A stretch of DNA of 64,000 nucleotides from Ailanthus altissimus. Taxonomy: Eukaryota > Streptophyta > Magnoliopsida > Sapindales > Simaroubaceae. The position numbers and the translations under genes are program-made. The notes under the pieces are model-generated. The model was not told the DNA's origin, did not search any database, and saw nothing but the letters and a program-made list of their open reading frames with translations. Where the stretch lies: the NCBI GenBank assembly GCA_946807835.1, contig OX327691.1, positions 3,670,188 through 3,734,187 on the forward strand. The letters run 5' to 3'. This document shows, piece by piece, positions 22,911 to 35,322 of the stretch. Position 1 is the stretch's first letter; each line of letters begins with the position of its first letter.

Positions 22911-24620
22911 TAGTGCCAATCACAGTGGTATCTAATACCCAAGACTCCACGTGTTTCTCAAACATCTGTAGAGTTAAGGCTTTAGTAAGTGGGTCTGCTA
23001 GATTATTTACAGAATCTATTTTACAAATAATTACATCTCCCATGGCCAAGATCTCTTTAATGATATGGTATTTTCGCTCCACATGCTTAGAATTTTGGTG
23101 CGCTCTTGGCTACTTTGCTTATGCTATAGCCCCATTATTGTCACAAAATAATAGGATAGGATCTGATGGACTTGAAACTATTCCAAACTCTGTGACAAAT
23201 TTGCGAATCCAAACAGTTTCCTTTGTAGCTTCTAAAGCTGCAATGTACTTTGCCTCTGTGTTAGAGTCAGCTGTGGACCCTTGCTTGATGCTCTTCCTGC
23301 TCATTGTGCTTCTATTAAGAGTGAACACATATCCAGATGTAGACTTTTTATCATCTACATCAAACTGAAAGTCTGAATCTGTGTATCCTCTCACTTAAAT
23401 ATTACTATCTCTATAAATGAGAAACTTATCCTTCGTACCCTTAAGGTATTTCAAGATATGTTTGACTGCCATTCAATGGGTGTCACCTGGATTAGACTGA
23501 TACCGGCTTGTAACACTTATAGCCATACTAATATCAAGTCTCGTACACATCTTACCATACATCAAGCTACCAACAGCTGATGCATATAGTATGTTAGACA
23601 TTCTAACTCTTTCATCTTTCTTATGAGGAGACATTTTCCTAGAAAGATGAACACTATGTCTAAAAGGTACATTAATTATCTTACAGTTAGTAAAACTGTA
23701 CATTTTCAAGATACTATCGATGTACGATGATTGGGAGAGTTCTATTAGCTTCCTAGCTCTATCTATATAAAGCTTTATACTTAGTATATAAGAAGCCTCT
23801 CTTAAATTTTTCATGGAGAAATTCTTACTCAAATAGTTTTTCGTGGATTGCAACATACCAATATCATTCCCAATGATCAGTATGTTATCTACATAGAGAA
23901 CTAAGAAGACCAACATGCTCTCACTATCCTTTTTATACACACAAGCTTCTTCCTCATTTTTGATGAAACCAGACTTTCTGATTACCTCATCAAAACGATG
24001 ATTCCAGCTCTAGGAGGCTTGTTTAAGTCCATAAATGGACTTCTTCAGCTTACACACTATACTAGAAGTCTAGCTGGATGCAAAATCTTCAGGCTGTTCC
24101 ATGAATTTCTCTTGCTCTAGGTATTTATTTAGGAATGCCATCTTTACATCATCTTCCAAATCTCAGAGTCATAGTATGCAACAAGTGCCAACAAGATCCT
24201 AATCAACTTTAACATCGTAACCGGTGCAAAAGTCTCATCATAATCGATCCCAGATTGCTGAGCATAACCTTTTGCCACTAGTCAGGCCTTGAAGGTCTCT
24301 ACCTTTCCATCAAGTCCTCGCTTCTATTTGTAAATCCATTTACAACCGATAGGAACAATTCCTTCGGAAAGTTGAACTAAGTCCCAGACTTGATTATGAT
24401 GCATAGAGTTTATTTTGGATTTCATGGCTTCTTGCGACATTCCTGAGTCGATGTCTAATATCGCCTCCCTATAAGTCAAATGATCATTTCCTTCTAACAA
24501 GAAAACCCTAAGTACACCTTCAAGCATTTGACTATACCTAATAGGTGGCATGGACATCTTTTCAAACCTACATGGAGGGTGTGTTAAAGGTACACTGCTC
24601 ACTTGAACTTGAGTATCCAT
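22900..24620 (-). pseudogene. Copia C reverse transcriptase and RNase H
   Basis: From 24620 downward: HNQVWDLVQLSEGIVPIGCKWIYK (RT N-terminus, open to 24324), decayed RT fingers, then an open block 23940-23473 with VLYVDNILIIGNDIGML, in which the catalytic YVDD has become YVDN. RNase H is open at 23394-23119 (GYTDSDFQFDVDDKKSTSGY, NTEAKYIAALEATKE, LFCDNNGA). It ends at 23082-22837 with NNLADPLTKAL and the VESW terminus. Frame changes at about 24323, 23990 and 23400. Plus-strand open frames at 22913-23368 are shadows. Confidence 0.92.
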
Positions 24621-24639
24621 CTGCAGTTCATCAGGTTCC

Positions 24640-25600
24640 TGATTGACTTCATCAAGTACAATTTTTTTACAATCCCCACGATCCTCTAGAAATTATTTCT
24701 CAAGAAAAATGGCATTTCGAGCAACGAACACATTTTATTCCTCTAGATCATAGAATTGGTATCCTCTTGAATTCTTGGGATACCCAATGAACCTGTACTT
24801 GTACCCCCCTGGGTACAAGTTTATCATGTTACATAACTCTTATATAAGCAGGACAACCCAAAATCATAAGATACTTAAGACTCGATTTCTCACAATTCAA
24901 TATCTCATATGGAGTAGTAGAAACAACTGTAGATGGAACTTTGTTCAGAATATAAGCAGCAGTTTCCAGAGCATGCCCCTACAGGTATTCTGAAAGATCG
25001 ATAAAGCTAATCATCGATCGAACCATATCTAATAAAGTCTGATTCCTCATCTCTAAAACACCATTGTGTTGCAGAGTACATAGAAGACTATATTGAGCGA
25101 GAATCCCTTCTCCTTTAAATAATTTGAAAAATCACTACCCATGTACTCACCATCTCTATCTGATTGAAGGCATTTATGCACATGCCGGTTTGTTTCTCTA
25201 CTTTAAGTCAAAATTCTTTGAACTTTTTAAAGGTTTTTGACTTGTGTTTTAAAAGAAACACGTAACCATATCGTGACCAATCATCGATGAAGGTTACAAA
25301 GTATCAAAACACACCCATTGCAGTATGATTCATTGGACCATATACATCACTATGTATCAGTTCCAATAAACCAGAGGCACGGTGTCCAGCAACAGTAAAT
25401 AGAGATTTGGTCATCTTCCCTTGAATACAAGATTCACAAACTGGATAAGGTTAAATGATCAAATCAGGTATCTGACCATCTTTAACCAGATGGGTTAGGT
25501 GTCTCACGCCTATATGACCTATCTCATATGCCACATTTCGGTTTCATTTAAAGTTTTTGATCATGGACGTTTATTACTAGAACTAGCTTGTACATTCATA
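24640..25600 (-). pseudogene. Copia C integrase
   Basis: Scattered but ordered integrase remnants on the minus strand: MWHMR near 25520, the RNA/DNA-binding core including [12 protein letters not shown] near 25280, LQHNGVLEMRNQTLLDMVRSM (from about 25070; family PQxNGVxERRNRTLLDMVRSM), AAYILNKVPS and TPYEI. No stretch over about 60 codons is open. The plus-strand open frame at 24775-24993 is a shadow. Confidence 0.8.
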
Positions 25601-25609
25601 ACATTTCTC

Positions 25610-26110
25610 ACTGTATCCAATACATAACACCCATTGACTAACTAACACTCAGCTTATAAAACATCATGCATATCATATAAATACAAAGAACGATTCTGTA
25701 TATTTACACGATGTCCTTTACTGTCAAGCACATGAAGGGATATAATTTGCATGATGATATTAGGTACATAATAAAAATTATACAAAATAATTGTTCTATT
25801 ACATGGAAGAAGCAAATCAAAATATCCAACAGCTTAGACCTGTAAGAACTCTCTATTTCCTGCTCTGAGCATTACTTCTTCAGGCTGTAACATTTTAACT
25901 TCCCTTATTCCTTACAACACATTGCAGATGTGAGAAGAGTATGCGGTATCTAATACCCAGCCAGTACAAGCATCAAATGCTAAAGAAATGTTAATAATGG
26001 TCAAGCACATACTTGATGGATTCTTTTTCACAGTGGCAAGGTACATTGGGCAGTTGCGCTTCCAAAGCTCATCCTTGCTGCAAAAGAAACACTTTCCTTT
26101 TGCTTTCTTC
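25610..26110 (-). pseudogene. Copia C gag zinc knuckle and protease
   Basis: The knuckle CFFCSKDELWKRNC at about 26095-26050 keeps Cys-X2-Cys and the final Cys; the His position reads Leu. It is followed by SLAFDACTGWVLDTAYSSHI (protease DTG now DTA) and FDLLLPCNRTIILYNFYYVPNI, matching the same segment in copia B. Confidence 0.85.
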
Positions 26111-26787
26111 TCCTAAGACTTGGATATCAGCTACCTTTGAGGACCCATCCGGGGTAGCTTTTTTTGTTTATTCTTGTTCCCTTTGGACTTCTCAGAACCC
26201 TTGGAGTCGAAGATGAAGCACCCTGGACTAAGATAGCCGAGCCCCTTTTATGCATGTCCTCCTCCGTTGTCTTCAACAAATTATGAAGCTCAGTATAAGT
26301 TAGGGTCAATCCTTATATATTAAAGTTCATAATAAATTGTGCAAATAACCCTGGTAGCGATTGGAGAATCAAACTATTCCTTAAGTTATTGTTAAGAGAA
26401 ATGTCCATAACCTCTAACTTCTCGATGTAACCAATCACCTTGAGTACTTGGGGACTAATTGGACTGCCTTCACTCAGCCTAGCCTGAAAGACTGCCTTGG
26501 TGACTCTGTACAACTTGATATGAGGTTGATCTCCAAAGAGCTCCTTCAAATACAATATGATGCTACTAGCATTGTCCATATGGAAATTCTTGATAGGGGC
26601 GTAAAAGCACTAGTATGATCTGTACTCAATATTCATATTTTGCTCCAAATCATAAATATTTGTCTATTTAATTGTGGTTTTTGATCATATATAAATGCAT
26701 AACTGAAAATTTAATGTATAGGAATAAACAGGAGGCGAATCGGACGTCAAACGAAGAAGTTACGCTCAAAATACGAAAGGGTACCTG

Positions 26788-26880
26788 GGCTGGGCGCTGC
26801 AGCGTCCATGGCTGAGAACCGCAGCGCCCAGGTCAGTAGCTGAGCGCCGCAACGCCTATAACCCAGCGTCGCGGCGCTAA
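26788..26880 (+). repeat. GC-rich quasi-palindrome array in Athila LTR G
   Basis: Four units around GGCGCTGCAGCGCC: GGGCGCTGCAGCGTCC (26791), ACCGCAGCGCCCAG (26818), TGAGCGCCGCAACGCC (26841) and CCAGCGTCGCGGCGCTAA (26863). Far more GC-rich than its surroundings. Confidence 0.8.
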
Positions 26881-26888
26881 TTGTGGTG

Positions 26889-26957
26889 AACAGTACCCAT
26901 GTTAACAGTAACTTTGATTAGTAAACAGTATTTGTGCTACAGTACTCATGAACAGTA
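26889..26957 (+). repeat. Repeated AACAGTA motif upstream of TATA in LTR G
   Basis: AACAGTA at 26889, 26904, 26924 and 26951, plus CTACAGTA near 26937. Lies between the palindrome array and the TATA box. Confidence 0.8.
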
Positions 26958-26973
26958 TTTTGAAGACAAAAGC

Positions 26974-26982
26974 CTATAAATA
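26974..26982 (+). promoter_or_regulatory. TATA box of Athila LTR G
   Basis: CTATAAATAG follows the U3 repeats; position and sequence fit the LTR promoter that would start the genomic RNA. Confidence 0.6.
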
Positions 26983-28195
26983 GAAGGCTAAAAACCCTAA
27001 GAGAGGGGAGCAGAGAAAAAGAGGAAAAAGACACAAAAAATTAGAAAGAGAATTCACAACACAAGATCAATATTCAAGCTTCAAGTCAAGATTGAGGGAG
27101 AAGCACATCAAGGAGTCATTTTGATTAGTTTTTCTTCTCTATCTTTATCATTATATTATTATTCTTATTGATTTTTATGAATTGGTTTGATACTTATGGT
27201 TTTGTGATGGGTTAATTTGTTCATCTAGGGTTAGACTATGTGAACCTAGTATGGATTTGGATTGTGTTAAATTTTAGTTTATGAAGTTGATAAATTCAAT
27301 TAATTTATTCTATCTTGTGTTTAATGCTTTCATTATACCTGATCAATATTTTGAATGATTGAGAAACCATGATAAATTTGACGGAGGGATTCATGTGTTT
27401 AGCCTAGGGTAGTTTGATGCATAATCATAGGGTAACAACTATGAGTTCTATCTAAGATAGACATAGACCTAGGTGACATGTATGGTATAATTTAGACTTG
27501 ATCTTAATAAATTACATTCTAATTTGATTACCAAAGACATATAGGTGATTATTAGAATGCATAATATAGTCACTTGACCATCGACAGAGGCTTATGATGA
27601 GATTAGTGTCTAAGCCAATCAATTAGTATTAAGAAATTAACTGAGTAGTTAATGAGTCCAATGAAATACTAGAGGACGAGTCAAAACCCTAGAATATCTT
27701 TATTTGTGAATTCTACTATTTGCTTTTGTTTAGTTAATTGATAGAATTAGATTAGTTAAATAAATTCTAGATTTTAATTTTCTGAATAAAAGTTAAGTAG
27801 GTACAATTTTAGTATTTGATTTATAGAATTAGATCTCATAGTCCCTATGGGATTGATACTTGGACTTAAAATCCTATATTACTCGATACGATAGCGTACA
27901 CTTGCACTTAGTTACTATAGCACATCAATCAATTTTCCTGCTGCAACTCTATAGGCATCGAGGCTAGGATGCACGATTTAACTTTTAAATCATCATCCAA
28001 CCATTTCTGATATGTCTCCCTCTCCTCAGGGGTGGCATCATCAGAAATACCTTTGGGAAATTTCTGATCAATAACATGTCCGAGCATCTCTGAATCCAAA
28101 ATAATTTTGAGATTCATGAGCCAATTTGAATAATTCTCAGCAGCTTTAAGCTAGTGTGCATTCAGTATGCCCACCAAAGGGTTTGTAGAGGCCAT

Positions 28196-29250
28196 CACTT
28201 CAAATCTTGCACAAGACAAAACAAATAGAAGATGTCAACGAAATTTGTTAAATCGCTAATAATACGTTTTAAATCATGGGTATAATATTTATATATTTTT
28301 CAATTTAAAATGCCATTCCACCGCTTTACATAATCCTAATAATCTCTCAAACTGAAAAATGATAGTTTAAACTCTTTTTAAACTACACAGCGGGAAGTAG
28401 GCCCTATTGAAATTTACTCCAGCCCTACGTTGTAGTAATATTGGCCTTTGTAAACCCAATAGGTAGAAAATATTTGTCAATTGCATCTTATGCAACCCTT
28501 ACCACTTGATCATGAATATACCTTATCTTCATGCTGTAGCAATACTAGGTAAGTGTATTCCAGATTAACTTGTCAATTATCAAATATATGTTACTGATAC
28601 TACCTTCACACTATAGCAATATTAGGCAATACGTTCGCATATATTTGCCTCATCTCATATTTAACCAGTATAGTCAAAGCCCAACCGACCAAGTCTCTCA
28701 CACTATAGCAATATTGACAAAAGGTTGACGTGGCTCGTAATTATATTGACAACACAGATCAAAATAAAATATTATCTCATAATGTAATATTCTTTAATCT
28801 GATTAAAAGAGATTTTTCTATTTTCTAAATCCCCATCTCATTAAGAGGTGATTCTTAATTAATCAATTTTTTTATATCAACACAACTAACCCCCACAAGT
28901 AGGGTTCCTATTGTGGCTCTTAATACAAAAAATTGATCCTGGTTTATAATGCAGACCGATAACTTTTATCACTGTATCTCATAAACCCTACACATACAAA
29001 ATTAATTTTGAAACATTGTTCAAAATTATTGTAGCACGTGAAAACATTGTTCAAGTGAACAATACCAATGGCGCAGCACTGGATTACCAGCTCTGGGAGG
29101 TTGAACCCCCAGCGTCACAACGCCCATCCTTCTGCGCTCGGCGCCCAGTGTACCCCCTTTTGGAATACCCGTTTTAACATTTGAAACACGCCATTTACAT
29201 TAGGCCTTTTACATCCGTTCACTCAAACAACACCCAAATATCACAAAAAT
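28196..29250 (-). other. Leader of copia C with four-copy motif and GC-rich array
   Basis: Untranslated leader between primer site and gag. Four copies of the leader motif, read on the minus strand, lie at about 28421-28445, 28527-28550, 28604-28627 and 28694-28718 (plus-strand form CACACTATAGCAATATTRGG). A GC-rich segment with GCG/CGC half-palindromes at 29060-29150 occupies the position of the B array. The leader as a whole is collinear with that of copia B. Confidence 0.8.
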
Positions 29251-29251
29251 T

Positions 29252-29266
29252 GGTTCCGATACCATT
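29252..29266 (-). other. tRNA-iMet primer-binding site of copia C
   Basis: Minus strand AATGGTATCGGAACC just inside the 5' LTR; the standard TGGTATCAGAGC with two or three changes. Confidence 0.8.
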
Positions 29267-29268
29267 CG

Positions 29269-31033
29269 TGTTGGGGATCAAATATGCATGGGTGTATGCA
29301 TGTGCAACAACTTTTTTTAGTAAAAAATATGTATCTCATATATATATGGCGCAATGGAATATTTAAAATATACAATAAACACATAAACATATATTAATCA
29401 AATTAATATATAAAAAGTAAAGTTGAGAAATCATCAAAACGTATAACGTTTTACACGTGTATATAAGGAGTCTGTCCGGAGTCTCACTCGTAGACAGCTC
29501 TAGTCACCAACTTGGTGGGTTTGGCGAGCTAGAACAGCAGCTCTTTAATCCAGTACGGGATTAACTCTTTAATCCCTAAAATAGCCGACTCTTATTATTT
29601 TGCTCTTTCTCTCAAACAGAAGAAGAAAAGAAAAGCAACAAATTGCATTTCTCCCTCTCCTGTTTTATACTCACATATATCTCTAATTTTCATAAAGTAA
29701 TAATCTTATATATAAAAATAATATTATTTAGACACTAAGTACAAAAATAATAATAAATATATAAATATACATGACAACTATCATGCAATAAATATATATT
29801 ATATTATTAAAATATATAATATTATAAAATAATATATTTTAATAGATATTATAATTATTTAATAATTAAATAATCATAGTATGAAATGACCATTTTGTCC
29901 CTCATAAATAGTTACTAAGTATACCCCTTAGTGGGTCTCACCAAATCTCACACTTAGGTAAACTCAATGAGGGTCCACAATGCGTCACGTGTCATTACAC
30001 AATTAGTGAATAATAATTATTGACTAATTGTTGTATTTAATGCTTAAATACGGACACACACGTATTCTCGTGATAGTGCTGGATATTAATGAATTAAACA
30101 ATTCAATCTAATACGTTGCCCTAGTGTACAACAAGTACACTCTATATCATAGGGCTCCCTAGGTCCACCCCCGATTTGTCAAATGAAATTATTCCATAAG
30201 GCTGTAAGTAATGCCCCACCATATAAGTTAAGGTTACAATGAATATGTATAGTCATTCCATCATATATATCTTGGATGTGCAGAGACATAGATTAACACC
30301 GTCAAATTCCTATGTGCTTATCCATAAACCTATCTCCAAAAAGGTATCTCATTGGACAATATAAGCAATGGTATCTCCGTGAGCATTGGACCATACCCAG
30401 CAACACCCAGCGGTCAGACCATGAAAGGTCTCTGACATGCATGGAACCAATGCATGGTGGATCACTCACAAGCCCACCGTGGTGTTCAGGTCAGAGGACA
30501 TTCCATTGATGACAATATAGAATGTCTATTGGGGTCCTTATGAGTTTGTTCAGTACTCAGTTTTAACTGAATACCTATATACCTATACAATCTCCAAGAT
30601 CATGTTCAGCTAGGAACGACCAACTGAACCCGACATATATATACATACACTGATCTATGTGAAATAATGAGATTTATCAACAGACCCGCATCTGTAGAAA
30701 TAGACCAGAAATAATATAGTTAAGAACATATTTGCATAATGACACATCCTAGCAACCCATTGCAACTCTTGCAACTATGTTATTATAAGCATATTCTGAG
30801 GTCTTTGTCTTGTTACAAACCATGTTTCAACTCTTGGAATATTTGCTAACTCTTAGCACTGGTCTAAACTCCTTTAGACCCTATTTGAACTCCTTCAGAT
30901 AATACAGAGTCAGTAGCGTAATAAGTATTAAACTATATTATTAAGAAGTAATTAGCGATATGACAAAATATACTATGAATAGATATCAAATATTTATACA
31001 AAACTAGGATGGCACGTAGGTACAACCCTAACA
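29269..31033 (-). repeat. 5' LTR of copia C
   Basis: 1765 bp, plus-strand start TGTTGGGGATCAAATATGC, end GTACAACCCTAACA. Matches 20973-22895 but lacks a block of roughly 45 bp after AATGCCCCACC and a larger one near 30361. Conserved copia LTR block at about 30375-30480. Confidence 0.92.
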
Positions 31034-31811
31034 GAAATGTCATAAATATACAGGTGAATGTTGATAATAACTCGAGAACTTTAAATGATATGAAATTTTG
31101 GCATATGGTTAGATACCTAATCTGACCATAGAGCTTTATCCAGTTTGTGAATCTTATATTCAAGGAAAAATGACCAAAGCTCCATTTATTGTTGTTGGAC
31201 ACCGTGCCATTGATTTATTAGAACTTGTACACAGTGATGTATGTGGTCTAATGAATCACACTGTAATGGGTGCCTTTCGATACTTTGTTATCTTTATTGA
31301 TGATCTATCATGATTTAGATACGCGTTTCTTATAAAATACAAGTTGAAAACTTTTAAAAAGTTTAAAGAGTTTTGAATTGAAGTAGAGAAATTAACTAGA
31401 ATGTATATTAAATACCTTCGATCAGATCAAGGCGGTGAATACATAAATAGTAAAATTTTAGATTATTTAAAGAAGAATAGAATTCTCGCTCAGTATAATC
31501 CTCCAGGTACTCCACAACATAATGGCGTTTCAGAAAGAAGAAATTAGACTTTATTAGATATGATCCAATTGATGATGAGCTTCCCCAATTTCCCTGAATA
31601 CCTATAGGGCTATGCTTTAGAAACTGCTGCTCATATATTAAACAGAATTCCATCAAAAGCTATTCCTTCTACTCCTTATGAGATATGGAATAGAAAGAAA
31701 CCGAGTCTTAAATATGTTAAGATTTAGGGTTGTCCTACTTACGTAAAAGTTACGTAACAGGATAAACTTGCACATAAAGAATATAAATATCGATTCATTG
31801 AATATCCTAAG
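31034..31811 (+). pseudogene. Copia B integrase, N-terminal and core part
   Basis: Begins with the right GAAAT duplication and continues the pre-integrase segment. Then come the integrase core (ELVHSDVCG-like, read as LELVHSDVCGL near 31220; RYFVIFIDDLS near 31290), LTRMYIKYLRSDQGGEY near 31400, and PGTPQHNGVSERRN near 31505 with the catalytic Glu. It continues with AHILNRIPSKAIPSTPYEIWN and VKIxGCPTYVKV. Stops replace residues at several points. Cut at 31811 by solo LTR J and resumed at 35328. The minus-strand frame at 31408-31656 is a shadow. Confidence 0.88.
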
Positions 31812-34800
31812 TGACAGGACCCACACTGAGATCCTCTACTATAGATCTAAGTGGCCTTGCCAAGTACCCTAACAGAAGTTCCTTAAAGTTTAACTATCAA
31901 CGCTGAGAAATTCTGCGAGGCGAACCTCTAGTTAATTCTTGCCATCTGATAAAATCTTGAAACTTTATAAAGGTAATTTACCAAAATTAAAAAAAAAATG
32001 GACAGATTTTCCTCTGTTTTTTTGAAAATCCAAATACAAAAACAGCAAGGAAAATCACACTTTCATTTCAAATAGCTTTCTCAGCTTTCAAATAGGACCT
32101 CTAGTCCTTCCCAAAGTCAAATCCAAACTCAACCCAAACAGTTTCAATCTAATCACATGAAATTAACATATTAATAAAAAGTGAAAATTACAATCATAAT
32201 ACTAAAACCATTTCTTGTTTGTTCTAAAACATATTTACAACATGCATAAATTTATATTTACTATGTAAAAAATCAAAAGGTGCTACTCATCACATTTACA
32301 TTTACAAAATATTTGTTTAACTTGGCCTACTAGTCAATAGTAGGAGAATCAGCAACCTGCGTATCGAGGCCTGCATCTGGAAAGAGGGTTTAGAAAACAT
32401 AAAACACAAATCGAGTGAGCTAATGGAGTTCAGTGAGTGCATATAAATTTTTAAAAAAAAATAAAATTCTGCATAAATAGTAAATACTGTAAAATTGCCT
32501 AAAACATACTTGTGAAGCCATTATAAAATTGTAAAACTGCTTTTAACCATCATATACTAATAAAATCCTACTGAGCGGTTTTTATTAATATTTTCTATAA
32601 ACAATTGCAAGAATTTATAAAATATAGTAGCTAACATGCATATATAATATATAAAACACTGTTATGTGCTTGGTAACACAAAATCTGCTAAAACTCTTGC
32701 TCAACCATTTTCTTTCTAAACTGCGCCACATAATAATCCTAAAGCTCTATGCTCACGCGGTGACTCAATTAGCACCGCACACGTGAGTAGGTCATAATGT
32801 GTCTCAATTAGCAACACCCACTGTGACATCTAAAGATATCTTACTGGCTATGAGGCGGAATCCTACATTGCCTACATATAGTGAGGTGCTAATCATAATA
32901 CTAAAACCATTTCTTGTTTGTTCTAAAACATATTTACAACATGCATAAATTTATATTTACTATGTAAAAAATCAAAAGGTGCTACTCATCACATTTACAT
33001 TTACAAAATATTTGTTTAACTTGGCCTACTAGTCAATAGTAGGAGAATCAGCAACCTGCGTATCAAGGCCTGCATCTGGAAAGAGGGTTTAGAAAACATA
33101 AAACACAAATCGAGTGAGCTAATGGAGTTCAGTGAGTGCATATAAATTTTAAAAAAAAAATAAAATTCTGCATAAATAGTAAATACTGTAAAATTGCCTA
33201 AAACATACTTGTGAAGCCATTATAAAATTGTAAAACTGCTTTTAACCATCATATACTAATAAAATCCTACTGAGCGGTTTTTATTAATATTTTCTATAAA
33301 CAATTGCAAGAATTTATAAAATATAGTAGCTAACATGCATATATAATATATAAAACACTGTTATGTGCTTGGTAACACAAAATCTGCTAAAACTCTTGCT
33401 CAACCATTTTCTTTCTAAACTGCGCCACATAATAATCCTAAAGCTCTATGCTCACGCGGTGACTCAATTAGCACCGCACACGTGAGTAGGTCATAATGTG
33501 TCTCAATTAGCAACACCCACTGTGACATCTAAAGATATCTTACTGGCTATGAGGCGGAATCCTACATTGCCTACATATAGTGAGACAATACCCCGTACAC
33601 ATAAAGTGACTCACATGACTCGATAACCAGACTTCTCGGAGTTAGTGACACTCCCCCCCATACTTGCCCATGCGTATGGGATATACCGGCCGAGTCTTAA
33701 ACTATCACCGCAACTGTAAATCTAAGGGTACCAATGGTCTTTGAAGACTAATTTAATAACTTTAAAACTGTTTTTCAAACTGAACATAGAAATTAATGAT
33801 TATAACAGTAGATAAAAACTATAAATAATATTTCGGCATTTAAGATCATATAAAACACAAAGTTCAAATATGCTAAAATATATTAAACAAAATATACATA
33901 AAAACCGATTTTCACTCACCAAACACTTCAAGTTTGATCTTTCTCCAAAAATTTTCTGCTTTTATCGCTCTCGGTTTTCTTCACCTACATGCCAAAAATG
34001 ACATTTATAACCTTTACCAATGCTAGAATTTCACTTAACTAATAAGCGCCCTAATCAGCTTACAAAGCTTGGATGGATTCCAATTTTCTATTTTCATTCA
34101 CGAAGTCATTCAATCTTGTTTAATCTTGTTTAATTCACCATCCGAAGCTATAAAAATTGATTAACACCTTATAATTTTGGTTGGACATAATTTCCCTTCA
34201 CCTTACCAAAATGGACAATTATGTCCAATTTTCTCCATTTTGTTTTTCCATCAACCATAAACATCCAATTGGTACAAGGAATTATTTATACACAACAATT
34301 GAACCAAAACACAACTCAAGTCCTAAATTCCCCTAAGTGGCCGAATTAACATTCTCCAACCAACACATTTCTTTTCTCAATTTCATGTTCCAATAGCATC
34401 CAAATCAAGCCAATTTAATTCTAATTCTCTAATTACAACCAATTGAAGCCTTTACATCAAAGTCACACCAAACCCTAATTCTTACCTTACTAATTTCTTT
34501 AATTTGATGATTCATTTAAGCTCCACACTTGATTTCAACTCAATCTAAATCAAGAATTCACGCCAAAACATTAATAGAAGCAGTCTTGAAAAATTCATAC
34601 ATAACCATTATCAAATAATGCTTTTCTTACCTCTTTTCTTTGAATTTTCACTAATGGAAGCTTCAAATGACCTTAGGAACTTGTAATTGACTTTATTTTA
34701 GCTTGTTCAAGCATGAAAAATCATGAAAAGCTTTGGGTTTTTACTGTAGCAATACCTCTCCCACCATGGCCGAATTCTCTCCGTTTTGCTCAAACATGTT

Positions 34801-35322
34801 ATGCTTTTCATTTAATCAAAATTCTATACACTTCCACCTTATATAGTATTCTCTCAATTGTCCATTTCCCCCCTTATCTAGCTCTAAATTTCTAAATTGC
34901 CATTGGTTAGAAATGGAAGGATTTAATTGGTTCCTTTGTAACTATTTAGTTAGAATAGTCAAATGAACTAACTAGGCTTCCAATTAAGCAATCCACCAAC
35001 TTGTCTCTAATTGGTCCATTTTCTAAGACATGGATTGTGTTTCTTAATAAAGGCTTGTTCCATGTATAACACTAATATGAAAATTCATGTATTAAATTAA
35101 AATTCCTTTTTCCAAGCCAATAGAAAAAAAAAATCCAAAAATATTCCATGACCGTTCGATGCTCCGACCAAGTGTGAAATTACAAAATTAGGTCTACTAC
35201 CTCTCACGCGCACCATAGTAAAATATTTCTAGTATGGTTGAAATCGGGTAACCCTACGGTGTCTACATCGCTATAAACTAAAATTTAGGTATTTATACTA
35301 TTAATAAGGATTGGATATTACA
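31812..35322 (-). mobile_element. Solo Tekay-like gypsy LTR J inside copia B
   Basis: Plus-strand start TGACAGGACCCACACTGAG, end GGATATTACA, flanked by CTAAG at 31807-31811 and 35323-35327. Matches LTR I (55469-58251) end to end, in the same orientation. No primer site or internal sequence, so a solo LTR. Its 3511 bp exceed the 2783 bp of LTR I because of the 699-bp duplication. The minus-strand TATA box near 34840 (CTATATAAGG) matches the LTR promoter position. Confidence 0.93.
32192..33584. repeat. Near-identical 699-bp tandem duplication in LTR J
   Basis: AATCATAATACTAAAACC starts at 32192 and again at 32891; both copies end ...CCTACATATAGTGAG (32885 and 33584), with GTGCT between them. 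By eye I see only one substitution (GTATCGAGG against GTATCAAGG) and a shift in an A run, far fewer differences than between LTRs. Confidence 0.92.

Larger units (their letters stand above)
26591..27927 (+). mobile_element. Athila-type solo LTR G inside copia C gag
   Basis: Starts TGATAGGGGCG and ends GCACATCA on the plus strand. The terminal region with CCCTATGGGATTGATAC and ACGATAGCGTACACTTGCAC is the typical U5 end of Athila-group LTRs and matches 53580-53678 and, inverted, 48889-48990. A GC-rich palindrome array (26788-26880), repeated AACAGTA motifs and a TATA box near 26974 lie in the U3 part. No internal sequence, so a solo LTR. Flanks (AAATT before, AATTTT after) give at best a 4-bp duplication, so the outer bases are approximate. 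Confidence 0.82.
26040..28195 (-). pseudogene. Copia C gag, split by Athila LTR G
   Basis: Starts at the minus-strand ATG at 28195 (MASTNPLVGILNAH, then an in-frame stop, then LKAAENYSNWLMNLKII). The block 28117-27929 runs to ASMPIELQQEN; after G the block 26579-26313 resumes with MDNASSIILYLKELFGD. Further parts are GSPISPQVLKVIGYIEKLEV and YTELHNLLKTTEEDMHKRGS. The two blocks join where the homologous gag of copia B is continuous, so G inserted into gag codons. Confidence 0.9.
20973..31033 (-). mobile_element. Ty1/copia element C, minus strand
   Basis: Complete in outline: 5' LTR 29269-31033, primer site, leader, gag, protease, integrase, RT, RNase H, polypurine tract, 3' LTR 20973-22895, all read leftwards, with the target duplication GAAAT. 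A solo Athila LTR (G) splits gag. Its LTR sequence differs from B, E and F, but it shares the leader layout, protein order and conserved LTR block. All genes carry stops, and the RT active site reads YVDN. Confidence 0.93.
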
